Notes under the pieces: model-generated | Seen by the model: only the letters and a program-made list of their open reading frames with translations | What the model was told of the DNA's origin: nothing | Databases searched by the model: none | Part shown: positions 34,345-42,292 of the stretch, one piece after another | Numbering within the stretch: position 1 is the stretch's first letter | Layout of the letters: each line of letters opens with the position of its first letter | From: Aquincola agrisoli | Lineage (GTDB): Bacteria > Pseudomonadota > Gammaproteobacteria > Burkholderiales > Burkholderiaceae_C | Length of the DNA stretch: 64,000 nucleotides | Reading direction: 5' to 3' | Assembly (NCBI RefSeq): GCF_036621135.1 | Contig: NZ_JAZIBG010000028.1 | Coordinates: forward strand, 434,001 to 498,000 | Program-made: the position numbers and the translations under genes

Positions 34345-35199
34345 TCAGAGGATGGCCAGCGGCTGCTTGCGCTGCGGAGGCGGGAACAGCCGGTCGAGCA
34401 TGGCCAGTTCGTCGGCCGCCAGCACGAGGTCGGCCGCCGCGAGGTTCTCGCGCAGATGGGCCTCGCGCACGGCCTTCGGGATCGCGATCGTGCCGGGCCG
34501 GGCGAACAGCCACGCGAGCGCGATCTGCGCGGGCTGGGCACCGTGGCGCTCGGCCAGCACGCGCAGCGACGGGTGGGCGGCCAGCGCACCCTGGTCGATG
34601 GGCGAATAGGCGATCAGCGGCATCCCTCGCGCCCGCTGCCAGGGCGCCACGTCGAACTCCACGCCCCGCTGGCTCAGCGAGTAGTACACCTGGTTCGCGC
34701 TGCAAGCCGCACCGCCGGGCAGCAAGGCCAGTTCGGCGAGATCGTCGCCGTCGAAGTTGCTGACGCCCCAGCGGCGGATCAGCCCCCGCTGCTGCAGGCG
34801 CTCGAAGCCGGCCACGGTCTCGGCCAGCGGCACCCCACCGCGCCAATGCAGCAGGTAGAGGTCGAGCGAATCGACGCCCAGGCGCTGCAGGCTGCGCTCG
34901 CAGGCGGCCTGCACGCCCTGCGCGTCGGCGTGGTGCGGGTACACCTTGCTGACCAGGAAAAGCGCCTCGCGCGCCACGGCGCCGGTGCGCAACGCGCCGG
35001 CAAGGGCCTCGCCGATCACGCGCTCGGCGCCGCCCTCGCCGTACATCTCGGCGGTGTCGATCAGCCGGTACCCCAGGTCGAGCGCCGTGCGCAGCGCAGC
35101 CACCTCGCGGCCGTGCTGGTCGGCCCGCTCGCCCATGCGCCAGGTGCCCAGCCCAAGGGCCGGCACTTCCTCGCCGTGCGGCAGCATCACTTTGCGCAT
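34345..35199 (-). CDS. Aldo/keto reductase
   Basis: 284-residue NADPH-dependent oxidoreductase with a TIM-barrel fold. The catalytic tetrad is visible: Asp48, Tyr53 (IDTAEMYGEG), Lys85 (LVSKVYP) and His118 (YLLHWRG). C-terminal cofactor motif IAIPKA is present. It resembles the 2,5-diketogluconate reductase/YeaE-type group; the substrate is not predictable. ATG 35199 (MRKVMLPHGEEVPALG) is the conserved start. It precedes purT in the same direction. Confidence 0.9.
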   Translation of the reverse strand: MRKVMLPHGEEVPALGLGTWRMGERADQHGREVAALRTALDLGYRLIDTAEMYGEGGAERVIGEALAGALRTGAVAREALFLVSKVYPHHADAQGVQAACERSLQRLGVDSLDLYLLHWRGGVPLAETVAGFERLQQRGLIRRWGVSNFDGDDLAELALLPGGAACSANQVYYSLSQRGVEFDVAPWQRARGMPLIAYSPIDQGALAAHPSLRVLAERHGAQPAQIALAWLFARPGTIAIPKAVREAHLRENLAAADLVLAADELAMLDRLFPPPQRKQPLAIL

Positions 35200-35274
35200 G
35201 GACTTCTCGGTCGGTGGGAATCGGCCGGTCAGTGTAGGCCGCCGGCCTGCTGAACGTGCCTTTATCATCCGGCC

Positions 35275-35838
35275 ATGTCAGACCAACCCCGCGATGTCGC
35301 CCAGATCCGGCTCGACAACGCCATGGTGTTGTTCGACGAGTTCGTGCGAGCCACGGTGCGCCACGCCGATGCCGCCACGCTGCGCGGCCTGGAGCGCCGC
35401 TTCGCCGAACGCCTCCAGATCCAGCCCAGCTACTGGAGCCAGATCAAGAGCCGCTCGCGCCAAATCGGCGAACGGCTGGCGCGCCAGTTCGAACAGCTAT
35501 CCCACAAGCCCGCGGGGTGGATGGACCAGCCGCATGGCGGAGACGCCGCGCCGCCCGCCCCCACGGGCGGCCCTGCGCCGGCGCCGGCCCCCGCCGCCGA
35601 AAGCCGGCTGCCGCAGGACGACGACGAACGCTTCATCGTTGGCCTGGTGCTCACCTACTACCGGCGCCATCCGCAACGTGCCCGGGCGCGCCTGCTCGAC
35701 TTGCTGGGCGAGGTGCTGGTGCCCGCGGCCGGCCCGCCTGCCGCCCCCGCCGCACCCCCGCCGCCGCAGGACGACGCCAGCAAGCTGTGGCTGCAGACCC
35801 GCCGCGGCGTGGCGCCGCTGAAACAGAAAAAGCGCTGA
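35275..35838 (+). CDS. Cro/CI-like helix-turn-helix protein of unknown role
   Basis: 187 residues. The first 80 resemble a lambda-repressor-like DNA-binding domain: RFAERLQIQPSYWSQIKS forms the turn and recognition helix, followed by RQIGERLARQFEQ and GWMDQPHG, a combination often seen at the end of XRE-type domains. A Pro/Ala linker and a second helical region (DDERFIVGLVLTYYRRHPQRARARLLDLLGEV) follow. The start is 75 bases from the divergent aldo/keto reductase. It lies directly before the small-ORF cluster and is a candidate regulator of it. Confidence 0.72.
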   Translation: MSDQPRDVAQIRLDNAMVLFDEFVRATVRHADAATLRGLERRFAERLQIQPSYWSQIKSRSRQIGERLARQFEQLSHKPAGWMDQPHGGDAAPPAPTGGPAPAPAPAAESRLPQDDDERFIVGLVLTYYRRHPQRARARLLDLLGEVLVPAAGPPAAPAAPPPPQDDASKLWLQTRRGVAPLKQKKR

Positions 35839-35874
35839 AGGCCGCTCCATCCCTAGATCTTGGGATGAAGACTC

Positions 35875-35902
35875 TTGCGCAAGATAATCGATTGTTTATC
35901 AT
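35875..35902 (+). promoter_or_regulatory. Candidate promoter with palindromic operator
   Basis: TTGCGC (35875-35880) and TATCAT (35897-35902) are 16 bases apart, in an AT-rich patch that stands out from the GC-rich surroundings. The -35 lies inside the palindrome CTTGCGCAAG (35874-35883), and CTTGCGCA recurs at 35956-35963 and 35976-35983. It lies 32 bases before a 30-residue ORF with a good ribosome binding site. Confidence 0.45.
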
Positions 35903-35933
35903 CGAGCCTTCCCCACCGGACGGCAGGAGCGCC

Positions 35934-36026
35934 ATGGTTTTCGACAAGCTGACGCCTTGCGCAACGGCAACAAACCTTGCGCAGCAGCATGCCCGATCGC
36001 CCCTGCCGTGGGCTGGAGAGGACTGA
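35934..36026 (+). CDS. Putative 30-residue small protein
   Basis: ATG 35934 is preceded by AGGAG at 35925-35929. The product starts MVFDKLTPCATATN and ends SPLPWAGED. It has its own candidate promoter (35875-35902) and a good intrinsic terminator 34 bases after the stop, so it looks like a separate mini-gene of about 190 bases. It could instead be a small RNA whose apparent ORF is incidental. No family recognised. Confidence 0.45.
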   Translation: MVFDKLTPCATATNLAQQHARSPLPWAGED

Positions 36027-36060
36027 GCAGACGACCCGCGTTCGTCAGCGCCTCCCCGCC

Positions 36061-36094
36061 ACGGCCCGGAATGCTCCTGCATCCGGGCCGTTTT
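36061..36094 (+). terminator. Intrinsic terminator of the 30-residue ORF
   Basis: CGGCCCGG then ATGC pair with GCAT then CCGGGCCG (36062-36090) around TCCT, with one bulged A, followed by TTTT at 36091-36094 and TGC. This is one of the few canonical stem-plus-T-run terminators in the window. Confidence 0.75.
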
Positions 36095-36148
36095 GCTTGC
36101 CATGCCGCCTCGTGCGGCGCCCGTCCATTCCCCGCGAGGAGATGACCC

Positions 36149-36310
36149 ATGAAGATCACCCTGCCCTCCCTGCCGCCGCGCAACCCCTTTGCCACGGCCG
36201 CCCGGCGCCGGCGAGCCGGTGTGCATCGCCCCGGCACCGGCGCAGTGCGCCAGCAGGCCCGCCGCGAACTTCGGCGCGACCTCGACAGCTTGAGACCCCC
36301 CAGCCCATGA
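36149..36310 (+). CDS. Putative basic 53-residue protein
   Basis: GAGGAG at 36136-36141 is 7 bases before ATG 36149. The product starts MKITLPSLPPRNPF and is rich in Arg (ARRRRAGVHR, QQARRELRR), with no membrane segment. It is read in the same direction as the next two small ORFs and probably co-transcribed. The motif LPSLPPRNPF appears, from memory, in short Burkholderiales hypothetical proteins. Its stop overlaps another ATG (36307) in a competing frame that I do not favour. Confidence 0.5.
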   Translation: MKITLPSLPPRNPFATAARRRRAGVHRPGTGAVRQQARRELRRDLDSLRPPSP

Positions 36311-36358
36311 ATCGTCCGGTGAGCGGCCCGCGGGCCGCCACCGCCAAGGAGAGACCCC

Positions 36359-36622
36359 ATGCCGCAGCACAGCCTGCGTTGGCCGGCCCCGGAGCCCGGC
36401 CACCTGCTTCAACGCCCCGCCCTGCCCAGCCGTGTGCTGGCCGCCCTGCTGCTGCAGGCCAGTCGTGGGCTCGCCCGCGCCGCCCGCGCACTCGCGGCCG
36501 CGCCGCCGCGCGCCCCGGCCGAACGCCAGCTCGAGTTCTACGCCGAAGCGGGCGCGCCGGAAGGTGCCTTGTTTGTCGACGGTGAGCTGGTGGGCCGGCT
36601 CGCCGGCGTCAGGAGGCTGTGA
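36359..36622 (+). CDS. Hypothetical protein, 87 residues
   Basis: AAGGAGAG at 36346-36353 sits 5 bases before ATG 36359. The N-terminal half is an amphipathic or weakly hydrophobic Ala/Leu/Arg-rich helix (VLAALLLQASRGLARAARAL); the C-terminal part, FYAEAGAPEGALFVDGELVG, looks like a compact beta domain. No family name known to me. The stop shares a base with the ATG of the next ORF (TGATG). Confidence 0.62.
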   Translation: MPQHSLRWPAPEPGHLLQRPALPSRVLAALLLQASRGLARAARALAAAPPRAPAERQLEFYAEAGAPEGALFVDGELVGRLAGVRRL

Positions 36623-36711
36623 TGGGTGAACCCGACCGCCATGCGCTGTGGCTGACGGCGGCCGTGATGGCCGCCGCCATCCTCGCCGCCGCGCTGCAGT
36701 CACTGGCCTGA
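36622..36711 (+). CDS. Putative 29-residue single-span membrane protein
   Basis: ATG 36622 overlaps the previous stop (TGATG) and AGGAGG at 36611-36616 provides an excellent ribosome binding site inside the upstream gene. The product MGEPDRHALWLTAAVMAAAI... is a short polar start followed by one hydrophobic helix of about 18 residues. Small hydrophobic proteins of this kind often regulate membrane partners, but nothing specific can be said. Confidence 0.5.
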   Translation: MGEPDRHALWLTAAVMAAAILAAALQSLA

Positions 36712-36848
36712 GCGAGCAGGCCGCCACCGGCGTGCACCGAGGGTATGCCCGGCTTCAAAGCCCGGCCCGGACGCCGATAACGGGTCAAAGACCTTCGCCC
36801 CCGGGGCGGCGACACTGTGGTTCGCGCCCCGGACGAGGACAGCCCGAC

Positions 36849-37673
36849 ATGCCGCCCCTGATCGAACGCCCCCTGCCGACCCTGGATGCCTGGGTCGCGC
36901 ACTTCCGTGACGCCCCGGTGCCGGTGCTGGCGGAGACGGCAGACGCGATCGAGGCACTGTCGGCCAACGAGGACGCCGTCGACGCGCACACGCTCGCCGA
37001 GGCGCTCGGCGACGATCCCTTGCTGACCTTGCGGGTGCTGGCGCATGTGGGCCGGCATCATCGGCGCGAGACGGGCATCGAGACACTCACCGCCGCGCTG
37101 GTGTTGATGGGCGTGCCGCCGTTCTTCCGCGCCTTCTCCGGACTGCCGACGGTCGACGACCGCCTGGCGCAGCGGCCCGCCGCGCTGCGCGGCCTGCAGC
37201 AGGTCATGGTCCGCGCCCACCGCGCCGCCCAGTTCGCGCTGGCCTTCGCGGTGCAGCGCATGGACCACGACGCCATGGTCATCCGCGAGGCCGCGCTGCT
37301 GCACGACATCGCCGAGATGCTGCTGTGGTGCCACGCGCCCGATTTGGCGCTGGAGATCGCCCGCCGCCAGGAGGCCGACCCGGCGCTGCGCTCGGAGGCG
37401 GCGCAGCGGCAGGTGCTGGGCATCACGCTGCACGAGTTGCAGCAGGCCGTGATGAAGGCATGGGCGCTGCCGGAGCTGCTGCTCGACCTCGGCGACGACC
37501 GGCTGGCCCACCAGACCCCGGTGCGCAACGTGCAACTGGCCGTGCGGCTGGCGCGGCACACGGCGAACGGCTGGGACAACCCCGCGCTGCCCGACGACAT
37601 CTGCGACATCGCGCAGCTGCTGCGCATGAACACCGGTGCGACGCAGGCGCTGCTGCGCGAGATCGACGCATAA
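36849..37673 (+). CDS. HDOD domain protein
   Basis: 274-residue cytosolic protein made almost wholly of one HDOD domain, a HD-related output domain without the metal-binding HD pair, found in bacterial signalling proteins. Supporting segments: ALGDDPLLTLRVLAHV, ALVLMGVPPFF and REAALLHDIAEMLLW. The role is regulatory in general, but no target is known. ATG 36849 follows GAGGACAG. It may be the last gene of the small-ORF run, after a 137-base spacer. Confidence 0.85.
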   Translation: MPPLIERPLPTLDAWVAHFRDAPVPVLAETADAIEALSANEDAVDAHTLAEALGDDPLLTLRVLAHVGRHHRRETGIETLTAALVLMGVPPFFRAFSGLPTVDDRLAQRPAALRGLQQVMVRAHRAAQFALAFAVQRMDHDAMVIREAALLHDIAEMLLWCHAPDLALEIARRQEADPALRSEAAQRQVLGITLHELQQAVMKAWALPELLLDLGDDRLAHQTPVRNVQLAVRLARHTANGWDNPALPDDICDIAQLLRMNTGATQALLREIDA

Positions 37674-37676
37674 GCC

Positions 37677-38159
37677 TCACACCGGCACCGCGGTCGTCGA
37701 TTTGACGCGGTCGAGCACGAAGCTGGTCTTGCAGTCCTGCACGCTGGGGTGGCGCAGCAGCACGTCGGAGATGAAGCGCGCGTAATGCGCCATGTCGGCC
37801 ACCAGCACGCGCAGCAGGTAGTCCATCTCGCCGGTGAGCGACACGCACTCGACCACCTCCGGCCACGTCTGCACGGCGGCGCGGAACAGGTCCATCGGGT
37901 TGCGCTTGGAGCTTTCGGACTGCTTCTCGAGCCGCACGTTCACGTAAGCGGTGAGCCCCAGGCCCACGCGCTCGGGCCGCACCAACGCCACGTAGCCGGC
38001 GATGACACCCGCCTCCTCCAGCCGCTTGACGCGCCGCAGCGCCGCCGAGGGCGACAGGCCCACCGCCGCGGCCAGCTCGTCGTAGGTGGTTCGCCCATGG
38101 TCCTGCAGCGCGCGAAGGATGCGCCGATCCAGGGCATCGAGCGCGTCTTCTGTGTTCAT
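37677..38159 (-). CDS. Lrp/AsnC family transcriptional regulator
   Basis: 160-residue regulator with an N-terminal helix-turn-helix (ALDRRILRALQDHGRTTYDELAAAVGLSPSA, broken here into LDRRILRALQ and ELAAAVGLSPSA, residues 10-40) and a C-terminal RAM domain (VVECVSLTGEMDYLLRVLV). It is divergent from hpd with 138 bases between starts, so control of tyrosine/phenylalanine catabolism is the likely job. Such regulators usually sense amino acids, here perhaps tyrosine or phenylalanine. Confidence 0.92.
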   Translation of the reverse strand: MNTEDALDALDRRILRALQDHGRTTYDELAAAVGLSPSAALRRVKRLEEAGVIAGYVALVRPERVGLGLTAYVNVRLEKQSESSKRNPMDLFRAAVQTWPEVVECVSLTGEMDYLLRVLVADMAHYARFISDVLLRHPSVQDCKTSFVLDRVKSTTAVPV

Positions 38160-38208
38160 TGCGGTGCACTCGCAGTGTTGTTGCGTATATCCTCGTTCAC
38201 AGGCCGGA

Positions 38209-38221
38209 GTTTGCAGCAAAC
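38209..38221. promoter_or_regulatory. Palindrome in the lrp-hpd intergenic region
   Basis: GTTTGC-A-GCAAAC is a perfect 13-base palindrome, 50 bases from the regulator start and 77 from hpd. Its position and size fit an operator for the divergent Lrp-type regulator. Confidence 0.5.
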
Positions 38222-38297
38222 CTGCGCGCCGGAGCTCCTACAGTGAAGGTACGGCGCCGCCCTGCGGCAACCCACCCCACCCAAACGGAGACGAGCC

Positions 38298-39419
38298 ATG
38301 CAGTTCACCCCCTGGGACAACCCGATGGGCACCGACGGTTTCGAGTTCATCGAATACGCCGCACCCGATCCGGCAGCGATGGGCGCGGTGTTCGAGCGCA
38401 TGGGCTTCAAGGCCATCGCGAAGCACCGCCACAAGGACGTGACGCTGTATCGCCAGGGCGAGATCAACTTCATCCTGAACGCCGAGCCGGATTCGTTCGC
38501 GCAGCGCTTCGCCCGCCTGCACGGCCCCAGCGTGTGCGCTATCGCGTTCCGCGTGCAGGACGCCAAGGCCGCCTACGAGCGCGCGCTGTCGCTCGGCGCC
38601 TGGGGTTACGCCGGCCACGCCGGCCCGGGCGAGCTGAACATCCCGGCCATCAAGGGCATCGGCGATTCGATCATCTACCTGGTCGACCGCTGGCGCGGCA
38701 AGAACGGCGCGAAGGACGGCGACATCGGCAACATCGGCTTCTTCGACGTCGACTTCGAAGCGCTGCCCGGCGCCGAGCTCAACCCCGTGGGCCACGGCCT
38801 GCAGTACATCGACCACCTGACGCACAACGTGCACCGCGGCCGCATGAACGAATGGGCCGAGTTCTACGAGCGCCTGTTCGGCTTCCGCGAGATCCGCTAC
38901 TTCGACATCGAAGGCCAGGTGACCGGCGTGAAGAGCAAGGCACTGACCAGCCCCTGCCTGAAGATCCGCATCCCGATCAACGAGGAAGGCAACGACACGC
39001 CGGGGCAGATCCAGGAGTACCTCGACAGCTACCGCGGCGAAGGCATCCAGCACATCGCGATGGGTTCGGGCGACCTCTACAAGACCGTGGACGCGCTGCG
39101 CGCCAGCGGCGTGAAGTTGCTCGACACCATCGACACCTATTACGAGCTGGTCGACAAGCGCATCCCCGGCCACGGCGAGAACGTGGCCGAGCTGCACAAG
39201 CGCAAGATCCTGATCGACGGCAAGCCGGGCGAGTTGCTGCTGCAGATCTTCAGCGAGAACCAGCTCGGCCCGATCTTCTTCGAGTTCATCCAGCGCAAGG
39301 GCGACCAGGGCTTCGGCGAAGGCAACTTCAAGGCGCTGTTCGAAAGCATCGAACTCGACCAGATGCGCCGCGGCGTGCTGAAGAGCGAGCCGGCCACGGC
39401 CGACAAGAACGCGGCCTGA
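38298..39419 (+). CDS. hpd: 4-Hydroxyphenylpyruvate dioxygenase
   Basis: Non-heme iron enzyme that turns 4-hydroxyphenylpyruvate into homogentisate in tyrosine breakdown. The facial triad is His173 (IDHLTHNV), His252 (IQHIAMG) and Glu329 (FFEFIQRKG). The C-terminal helix GNFKALFESIE and length of 373 residues are typical of proteobacterial HPPD. GGAGACGAG precedes ATG 38298. No homogentisate dioxygenase gene is in the window. Confidence 0.96.
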   Translation: MQFTPWDNPMGTDGFEFIEYAAPDPAAMGAVFERMGFKAIAKHRHKDVTLYRQGEINFILNAEPDSFAQRFARLHGPSVCAIAFRVQDAKAAYERALSLGAWGYAGHAGPGELNIPAIKGIGDSIIYLVDRWRGKNGAKDGDIGNIGFFDVDFEALPGAELNPVGHGLQYIDHLTHNVHRGRMNEWAEFYERLFGFREIRYFDIEGQVTGVKSKALTSPCLKIRIPINEEGNDTPGQIQEYLDSYRGEGIQHIAMGSGDLYKTVDALRASGVKLLDTIDTYYELVDKRIPGHGENVAELHKRKILIDGKPGELLLQIFSENQLGPIFFEFIQRKGDQGFGEGNFKALFESIELDQMRRGVLKSEPATADKNAA

Positions 39420-39461
39420 ACGCGGGGCACGGCCCGCCGGCGATGCCTGCCGGCCGCGTCC

Positions 39462-40406
39462 TCAGCCGCCCGGCGCCTGCAGGCGCCGCAGCACGTCGGC
39501 AAACACGGCCGGATGGCTCAGCATCTGCAGGTGCGCCATCCCGGGCACATGGCGGTTGTCGGCACCGGGCAGCCGCGAGGTCGAGGCGGGGAACACCACG
39601 TTGTCGCAGTGGCTGTGCCAGCAGGTGAAGCGCCGGTAGCGGGCGGCGGGCTCGCGCCGGCGCAAGGCCTCCACCCAATCGCCCCCCAGGCGCATCTGGC
39701 GCGTGTTCACGGTGGTGCCGAACCGGGCCAGCCAGGTGCCGTGGTGCGGGGAGCCGATCGTCACCACGCCGGCGGTGCGCGCATCGACCGGGTCCATGGC
39801 CGCGCCGGCCTCGCCGCCGGGCGCCGGGGCCGCGCCGGCCAGCCAGGCCCGCACCGCCAGCCCGCCCATGCTGTGCGCGACGACCAGCGGCCGCCGCCCG
39901 GTGGCACGGGTCAGGCGTTGCACGGCGGCCTCGATGATCGGCACGTACGATTCGATCGGCGCGAAGACAGGCTCCAGGTCGACGGCCACGAAAGGGCACC
40001 CCGCGGCGCGCAGCCGACGCATCCAGGGGTTCCAGGCCGCCCGGTTGCAGATGAAGCCGTGCACCAGCAGCACGGCGCGCCGGCCCTGCGCATCGGCGGG
40101 CAGGTGGTCGGCCTCGGCGCGTGAACGGAAGGGCTGCCGCCAGCCGAACACCACCACGTCCGCCACGACCTCGTGCCGCCAGGCCGCGAACAGCGCCCGG
40201 CCCGAGGCACGCGGCACCTCGCCATCCCGGTGGACGCGGCGCAGCAGCAGGAACTCCAGCGCCAGTACAGGCGCATGCGGCAGCGCGATGAGCAGGCTGC
40301 CCGCCAGCGCGAGCAGCCACCGCTCCTGCGGCAGCCACCACGCGTTCCAGGCCGCGGCCAGCGCCAGCAGCGTGAAGACCATGGCTCGTTGCAATCGGGC
40401 AAGCAT
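39462..40406 (-). CDS. Alpha/beta hydrolase, membrane-anchored lipase-like
   Basis: 314 residues. The N-terminus has two hydrophobic segments (about 8-26 and 30-56), suggesting membrane attachment. The hydrolase core has the oxyanion motif LLVHGF (114-119), the nucleophile Ser179 in VAHSMGG, and late His residues in MAHLQML. It resembles triacylglycerol lipase/PGAP1-like proteins. Substrate unknown. Convergent with hpd. Confidence 0.84.
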   Translation of the reverse strand: MLARLQRAMVFTLLALAAAWNAWWLPQERWLLALAGSLLIALPHAPVLALEFLLLRRVHRDGEVPRASGRALFAAWRHEVVADVVVFGWRQPFRSRAEADHLPADAQGRRAVLLVHGFICNRAAWNPWMRRLRAAGCPFVAVDLEPVFAPIESYVPIIEAAVQRLTRATGRRPLVVAHSMGGLAVRAWLAGAAPAPGGEAGAAMDPVDARTAGVVTIGSPHHGTWLARFGTTVNTRQMRLGGDWVEALRRREPAARYRRFTCWHSHCDNVVFPASTSRLPGADNRHVPGMAHLQMLSHPAVFADVLRRLQAPGG

Positions 40407-40531
40407 GCCCGGGTTCTAGCAGAAGCCCTGCGGATGGGGGCCGCCCGCGGCGTGCGTGGGAGAACTACCGTGGTGGCGGACGGGCGCTGCGCCGAAGATG
40501 CGCCGGCGTGCCCTGACGACAGGAGTCCAGC

Positions 40532-42292
40532 GTGAATGCAATCGTGACGTCCGATCCGGCCCCCGCGCCGGCCTCGTCATCCGGCGCCAGCGCCGACCGG
40601 GCCGGCGCAGCGAGGCCCTGGCTGGCGCACTACCCCGCCGGCGTGCCCGCCGAAGTGGCCACGCACGCCTATCCCTCTCTGGTCGAGCTGCTGGAGGACT
40701 GCTTCCGCCGCCACGCATCGCGCGATGCGTCGATATGCATGGACGCCCGGCTCAGCTACCGCGAGCTGGACGAGCAGTCGCTGGCCCTCGGCGCCTGGCT
40801 GCAGACGCTCGGCCTCGAGCGCGGCGCCAGGGTGGCGCTGATGATGCCCAACCTGCCGCAGTACATGGTGGCGATCGCCGCGGTGCTGCGAGCGGGCTTC
40901 GTCGTCGTCAACGTCAACCCGCTCTACACGGCGCGCGAGCTGGAGTTCCAGCTGAAGGACTCCGGCGCCAAAGCCATCGTCGTGCTGGAGAACTTCGCCG
41001 CGACGCTCGAGGAGGTGCTGGCTCGCACCGAGGTCCGCCATGTGGTGCTGGCGGCCATGGGCGACATGCTCGGCTTCTGGAAGGGGCAGCTCGTCAACTT
41101 CGCGGTCCGGCACGCCAAGCGGCTGGTGCCCGAATACCGGCTGCCGCTGGAGGACAACCACAGCGTCACCCGCTTCAACGACGCGCTGCAGCAGGGCAGC
41201 CGCCTCTCTCTGCGGCGCGCGGGCGCAGGCCCCGACGACATCGCCTTCCTGCAGTACACCGGCGGCACGACGGGCACCGCCAAGGGCGCGATGCTGCTGC
41301 ACCGCAACGTCGTGGCCAACATCCTGCAGAGCGAAGCCTGGTTCCAGCCGGCCTTCAAGCGCTTCGCGGGCCGGCCGCTCAAGATCGTCTGCGCGCTGCC
41401 GCTGTACCACATCTATGCGCTGACGGCCTGCAACTTCCTCGGGCTGCGGCTCGGGATGACCAACCTGTTGATCCCGAACCCGCGCGACATCCCCGGTTTC
41501 GTCAAGACGCTCGCCAAGCACCGCGTGCACATGTTCCCCGGCGTGAACACGCTGTTCAATGCGCTGCTGAACGACCCCGAGTTCCACCGCCTCGACTTCT
41601 CGCAGCTCGCCGTCTCCAGCGGCGGCGGCATGGCCGTCCAGCAGGGCACCGCCCGGCGCTGGCGCGAGGTGACGGGCAGCGTGATCGTCGAAGGCTACGG
41701 CCTGTCGGAGACTTCGCCGGTGGCGACCTGCAACCGCTTCGACCTCGAGGGCTTCAGCGGCAGCATCGGGCTGCCGCTGCCGTCGACCGACATCGCGATC
41801 CGCGACGACGAGGGCGGTGACGTGCCGCCGGGAACGCCGGGCGAAATTTGCATCCGCGGTCCGCAGGTGATGGCCGGCTACTGGCGCCGGCCCGACGAGA
41901 CCGCGCGCGTGATGACCGGCGACGGCTACTTCCGCTCCGGCGACATCGGCGTGATGGACGCGGCCGGCGAGATCCGCATCGTCGATCGCAAGAAGGACAT
42001 GATCCTGGTCAGCGGCTTCAACGTGTACCCGACGGAGATCGAGCAGGTGGTCGGGCTGCACCCCGGCGTGCTCGAGTGCGCTGCCGTCGGCGTGCCCGAC
42101 GAGAAGTCGGGCGAGGCGGTCAAGCTGTTCATCGTCCGTGCGGAGGGGGTCACGCTCGACGAAAACGAGGTGATGCGCTACTGCAAGGAGAACTTCACCG
42201 CCTACAAGCGGCCGAAGTACATCGAGTTCCGGGACGACCTGCCCAAGAGCGCCGTCGGCAAGATCCTGCGGCGCGAGCTTCGCAAGCCTTGA
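40532..42292 (+). CDS. fadD: Long-chain fatty acid-CoA ligase
   Basis: 586-residue acyl-adenylate-forming enzyme that activates fatty acids with ATP and CoA at the inner membrane for beta-oxidation. The phosphate loop YTGGTTGTAKG is at 242-252, the A5-like motif is GYGLSETSP, and the hinge/A8 region YFRSGDIGVMD...DRKKDMI is present; the catalytic Lys lies in KSAVGKILRREL near the end. The GTG start at 40532 follows AGGAG at the usual distance. The stop overlaps a TTG start of the MBL gene (TTGA). Confidence 0.93.
   Translation: MNAIVTSDPAPAPASSSGASADRAGAARPWLAHYPAGVPAEVATHAYPSLVELLEDCFRRHASRDASICMDARLSYRELDEQSLALGAWLQTLGLERGARVALMMPNLPQYMVAIAAVLRAGFVVVNVNPLYTARELEFQLKDSGAKAIVVLENFAATLEEVLARTEVRHVVLAAMGDMLGFWKGQLVNFAVRHAKRLVPEYRLPLEDNHSVTRFNDALQQGSRLSLRRAGAGPDDIAFLQYTGGTTGTAKGAMLLHRNVVANILQSEAWFQPAFKRFAGRPLKIVCALPLYHIYALTACNFLGLRLGMTNLLIPNPRDIPGFVKTLAKHRVHMFPGVNTLFNALLNDPEFHRLDFSQLAVSSGGGMAVQQGTARRWREVTGSVIVEGYGLSETSPVATCNRFDLEGFSGSIGLPLPSTDIAIRDDEGGDVPPGTPGEICIRGPQVMAGYWRRPDETARVMTGDGYFRSGDIGVMDAAGEIRIVDRKKDMILVSGFNVYPTEIEQVVGLHPGVLECAAVGVPDEKSGEAVKLFIVRAEGVTLDENEVMRYCKENFTAYKRPKYIEFRDDLPKSAVGKILRRELRKP

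Noticed and set aside
36307..36585. 92-codon ORF starting in an ATGA overlap after the 53-residue ORF
   Set aside because: It has no ribosome binding site of its own, reads Pro/Arg/Ala-rich noise, and overlaps the better-supported 87-residue ORF in another frame.
39425..39460. GCCGGC repeats between hpd and the hydrolase as a terminator
   Set aside because: Stem of only 6 bases without a T tract; such matches are common at this base composition.
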